From contig JBHGNT010000099.1 of assembly GCA_043228905.1 (NCBI GenBank), forward strand, positions 27,368 through 91,367: 64,000 nucleotides of DNA. Direction: 5' to 3'. Below, piece by piece: positions 60,155-64,000 of this stretch; position 1 is the first letter of the stretch, and the number at the start of each line of letters is the position of its first letter. The notes under the pieces are model-generated. The model was not told the DNA's origin, did no database searches, and was given only the letters and a program-made list of their open reading frames with translations. Source of the stretch: Azolla caroliniana. Its lineage: Eukaryota > Polypodiophyta. Position numbers and translations under genes: made by a program.

Positions 60155-61595
60155 GAAGAAAATGATTCGGTATTTGAAGGGCACTTCAAATATGTGTCTC
60201 CGATTCGGCTCCGGAAAACCTCAACTTGACGGTTTCACCGATTCTGACATGTCGGCTGATGTGGATACCAGCCGGTCTACATCCGGGTATGTAATGACAT
60301 ATGCAGGGGGAGCTGTTTCGTGGCAGTCGAGGCTGCAGAAGACGGTTGCATTGTCAACCACGGAGGCGGAGTACATGGCGGTTGTGGAAGCCGGCAAGGA
60401 AATATTATGGATGAAGGACTTCATCGGAGAGCTCGGTATTCGGCAAGATGAATACCGACTCTATTGTGACAGTCAAAGTGCCATCCACCTTGCTAAGAAT
60501 GCGGCCTACCATTCCCGGACGAAGCATATCTAGCGAAGGTATCACTGGATCCAGGAAAGAATAGATGACCAGGAGTTCGCGCTGACGAAGATCCACACGG
60601 CCGAGAACGGGTCAGATATGCTGACCAAAGTGTTGATACCCGACAAGCTGGATGCATGCTGGAAGCGGATCAGACTAGTGAGACACCCCATGCCGGAGTG
60701 AAGGGCGAGTTTGTTGAGAGACAGGTCCCTCCGGATGGGAAGAGAGAAGAACAATGCCAATGAACAAACTCGGTCGAGGCCGAGAACCGGATGAGGAGTA
60801 CCCGGCTACGGAGAGCTGGATGGTGCAGACCCGGTGAGAACCGGATGAGGAGCACCCGGCTTCGGAGAGCCGGATGGTGCAGACCCGGTGAGAACCGGAT
60901 GAGGAGTACCCGGCTACGGAGAGCCGGATGGTGCAAACCCGGTGAGAACCAGATGAGGAGCACCCGGCTTCGGAGAGCCGGATGGTGCAGACCCGATGAG
61001 AACCGGATGAGGAGTACCCGGCTACGGAGAGCCGAATGGTGCAGACCCGGTGAGAACCGGATGAGGAGTACCCGGCTACGGAGAGCCGGATGGTGCAAAC
61101 CTGATGAGGAATGCTCACCGGATGAAGAGACATATTCGTAAATATGTTTCTGGGAGTCCATCGAGGCTATATCAGTAAATAGCCGAAAAGTCATATTAGT
61201 ATAAATATGACTTAGGGCAAACCTTTTGTTATAGTTGTTGTGGTTGTTGTTATTCTTGTCTATGCGAGACCAAAAGTGCGTAACAATGTACAGAGAGTGA
61301 GAGTGAGAGAGAAAGAGGTCGTTGCCTCTGATTGTAACCGCCGCCTGTGGCAAAGATCGTGAGCACGAGGTCGTTGCCTCCGTGAACTCACTATTGTACA
61401 TTCTAACATAGTGATAGTTTGCAGCCTGCGGGCTGCCGTGGTTTTTTTCCCTTAGTTTGGGTTTTCCACGTTAAACACCCTGTGTACATTTTCCTCTCCT
61501 TTGTGTCGTGAGTTTTCCGTTTCCCGTTTTCTGTGTATGATTCTAAGCTCGGTTGTGGCCGAGCGTTGCGTATAGGGAGCGTGCAGTTCTCGTCA
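60155..61595 (+). mobile_element. E9: 5'-truncated copia, RNase H plus 3' LTR, E3 family
   Basis: Starts abruptly in RNase H at about 60160 (RYLKGTSNMCLRFGSGK). It contains DSDMSADVDTSRSTSGY and TTEAEYMAV, with a TAG at 60531 where E3 has a Gln codon. It is followed by a 3' LTR, 60712-61595. Close to E3 in protein and LTR layout, but the LTR has a different minisatellite and is longer (884 bp). Confidence 0.88.
60712..61595 (+). repeat. E9 3' LTR with 54-bp minisatellite
   Basis: Begins TGTTGAGAGACAGG and ends GTTCTCGTCA. Six tandem 54-bp units (GAGAACCGGATGAGGAG core) occupy about 60782-61105, with alternate CTACGG/CTTCGG variants. TATAAATATGAC at about 61201. Confidence 0.85.
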
Positions 61596-62255
61596 ATGTA
61601 TACGGTATACCCTATAGAATATTTACAACTGAAGTACATTAGTATATACTTATTTTAGAAAACTCTAAGGTGTAGGGAGCTTCCATGTTGTAATCATGTA
61701 AGAAATTATGGTTAATGCATAACCATGATTGATTGGACAGAGAGGATTATAAAAGCATAATCATTGTAAGATTACATTATCATCTCTGTTTTTTTTGAAA
61801 ACACAAAAAGGAAACTACAAAGAACTCAAGACCAAGAGACCGTGAGTATCCATATGCGCTCATTTATTATTGACTAAGAGACCATGAGGATTTACATGGA
61901 CTCATATGATTGTGCTACAAAGAAGTCTTCCAAGAGACCCTGTGCCAAAGCATGGTTATTTGACATTGTGGTCCTTTTTGCCCTCATGTATGGTGCAACC
62001 ATATGGTCCTAAAGCCTCCCCATGCACACTAGCTATCCGAGTTGAATTGGTAGCACAACCTTCCATGGTGGAGTGCCTATCACTGGTCATATTTGTAAAT
62101 AGTCCATAGTATGCGATGGAGAGATATAGAAAAAGATAGAGAAAAGAAGAGGAAGAGAAAGGAATACTTTAATACACTATTAGGAAAACAATACCATCTT
62201 CTTCGACTCCAAAAGTAACAACCCCAAAGAACTACCTTAATCTCAATGACACTAA
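61596..62255. other. Intergenic stretch, possible old LTR
   Basis: No gene. Contains a short inverted repeat ATGGTTAATGCATAACCAT (61709-61727) and a TATAAAAG word (61750) that could mark a decayed LTR; boundaries not found. Confidence 0.4.
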
Positions 62256-62856
62256 TTTTATTATATCACAATGTTTGCTTTGTTATCCCAAATTTTAATA
62301 CAAGAAAGTTCTCTTTGTCAGCTTTCTTACGAATCAAACTTTGATACAATGCTCTGCCTATGATCATATTCGACCATCCTTTCCACACATTTTCGACCAA
62401 GCCCAATCCTTGCACGAATTTCTCTCACAACCACAATGTGCACTCTTGATTGTAACATTCATTGGTAGAGTTCTTGAACATCAAGAGTTGCTACTCACAT
62501 TCACACGTATCACGTGAAATGTAATATTTTTGGTCTCATAGGTCATATTATTATGTGAGGTGTTTTATTATATCACTATGTTTGCTTTGTTATCCCAAAT
62601 TTTAATACAAGAAAGATCTCTTTGTCAGCTTTCTTACGAATCAAACTTTGATACAAGGCTCTGCCTATGATCATATTCAACAATCCTTTCCACACATTTT
62701 CGACCAAGCCCAATCCTTGCACGAATTTCTCTCACAACCACAATGTGCACTCTTGATTGTAACATTCATTGGTAGAGTTCTTGAACATCGAGAGTTGCTA
62801 CTCACTTTCACACGTATCACGTGAAATGTAATAATTTTGGTCTCATAGGTCATATT
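62256..62856. repeat. Recent tandem duplication, 294-bp unit
   Basis: 62256-62549 and 62563-62856 are nearly identical and separated by 13 bp. Noncoding. Confidence 0.95.
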
Positions 62857-62876
62857 TGACCTCCAAAGACGATAAT

Positions 62877-62880
<4 letters not shown>

Positions 62881-62915
<35 letters not shown>
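62881..62915. repeat. (CT)n microsatellite
   Basis: About 17 uninterrupted CT units. Confidence 0.97.
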
Positions 62916-62917
<2 letters not shown>

Positions 62918-63109
62918 CTTGAGAGAGCCTTAGAACGAAACTCATACACATCCTTCACTCTGTAATAGTTAACAGTTTCCCATATACGAAACAGTCCAAT
63001 CAAGGTAGATTAGGATCTATGCCACAAAATAGATGGTAGGATGAGGATTGTAGGAACTTACATAGCCAACTTACAATATTGCAACTAAGTGGTAGTATTA
63101 CTTTAGTAC

Positions 63110-64000
63110 AAGCTCGCAAAGAAATGCATAAGATGACACGGCGTAGAATGGGAGGCATCCCAATATTGGGAACTCTACCATATGCTCATGAGTAGTGATT
63201 GCGGCACTGCAAGGAAGAGATTACGGGAACCAAGACCAGAAACACCCATCGAAGATCCTGAAACCTGGCACACATATACAAAGAGACTTTACCAAATCCC
63301 AAACCAACCACCCATTCGAAGGCCTTCTACACCCCGACCTACTGTGGGGACACTTTTGACAACCTCTAGGGTCGCGAAGGTGATAAAGAAATTACAACAT
63401 AGGAATTCCATGGACCACACAGGATTACGAGCAGAACACATCATATATGTGAGAGAAGGCCTAACTCCCTTGCTAACTGTAATTTTCAATCGTGCCCTCG
63501 CGGAGGATTTTCCAACACAATGGACTATGAACACAATGGCCCCCATACATAAAGCAGGGGGGACGCCATGGACCCAAATACATGTAGGAGCATTATGATA
63601 GGTCATACCCTTGCTAAATTATATGGTGCAGTAATGGAGGTAGAGTTTAGCCATTATATGGACACCCTAAATCTTCGCACACCTGAACAGGCTGGCTTTA
63701 GACAAGCCTTCTCCACTATTGATCATATCTTCACACTTAGATGCTTAATTGACCAAACTAACACTCACAAGAAGAAATTATATTGCTGTTTTGTGGACTT
63801 CCGCAAAGCCTTTGACAAGGTCCCTACAGAGTGTTTGTTTGATAGGCTTAAAAGCTTAAGGATACGAGATGACATGGTTTGGGCCATCTACGCACTATAT
63901 GAACAAGTGTCCAGATGTGTTCGATGCCCAGGTGTCTTATCCAATTGTTTCACTAGTACTATTGGTGTAAAACAAGGCTCCCCCTATCTCTGACTCTCTT
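63110..64000 (+). pseudogene. LINE (non-LTR) reverse transcriptase, partial, runs off the window
   Basis: The reading 63182-63560 contains the RT lead-in (VIKKLQHRNSMDHTGLRAEHI) and WTMNTMAPIHKAG. It shifts frame in a G run near 63559 and continues 63568-63993 with RSIMIGHTLAKLYG, EQAGFRQAFSTIDHIF, the catalytic-A box CCFVDFRKAFDKVP and GVKQGSP. The YADD box would lie beyond the window. The DFRKAFD form is not that of ordinary plant L1 elements (usually DF.KAFD in a different setting), so another LINE clade is possible. A TAG precedes the ORF at about 63192. Confidence 0.82.

Noticed and set aside
60791-61141. Repetitive ORF RAGWCRPGENRMRSTRLR in both strands
   Set aside because: Direct result of the 54-bp minisatellite, whose length is divisible by three.

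Overview
This is nuclear DNA of a land plant. The evidence is spliced genes with GT/AG introns, TTTAGGG-type telomere-like repeats, and layered LTR retrotransposons primed by initiator-Met tRNA (TGGTATCAGAGC). Nothing bacterial was seen. A seed-free plant (lycophyte, fern or bryophyte) is possible, given the LINE type and a ParB-like relic, but this is inference. The only intact host genes are two tandem ferric-chelate reductase (FRO) paralogues about 54.6 kb apart. Copy A (140-2643) begins before the window and only exons 4-7 are visible. Copy B (53313-57202) is complete: seven exons joining into an 835-codon frame with all expected heme, FAD and NADPH motifs.

The space between them is mostly nested retrotransposons, resolved here by LTR termini and target-site duplications (TSDs). 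Left nest: a copia remnant (E2, LTR starting at 3139) was entered by copia E1 (3707-19554, TSD GGTGC). E1 was then entered by a reverse-oriented insertion now left as a solo LTR (7637-8374, TSD TATAT) and by a Ty3/gypsy element E4 (9492-18888, TSD AACAC). E4 carries a long extra coiled-coil ORF downstream of integrase. A second, diverged gypsy fragment with the same extra ORF lies at 20989-22735.

The middle (22736-28762, resuming at 49319) holds older sequence. It contains a cluster of palindromes, a broken multi-exon gene with a possible ParB/sulfiredoxin-like core (about 23484-25230), a 284-bp satellite (25331-26385), and a minus-strand coiled-coil gene whose exons are tandemly triplicated in 715-bp units. 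The third unit is split by the right nest: minus-strand copia E7 (28763-49318), holding copia E3 (30828-36151, TSD GTGCG, nearly identical LTRs, one in-frame TAG), a solo LTR (37303-37958, TSD CCGG) and an LTR element without recognisable coding sequence, E6 (38537-47393, TSD CCGGT). E6 carries copia E5 (38979-44629, TSD CCTAT) inside its own 5' LTR.

After FRO copy B come a copia LTR relic, copia gag and tail fragments, a 5'-truncated copia end with a 54-bp minisatellite LTR (E9, 60155-61595), a 294-bp duplication, and a LINE reverse transcriptase running off the window end. The retroelement genes are mostly broken by TAG and TGA codons of the kind produced by C-to-T decay. The FRO paralogues presumably act in iron/copper reduction at a membrane; nothing else in the window forms a visible pathway with them.
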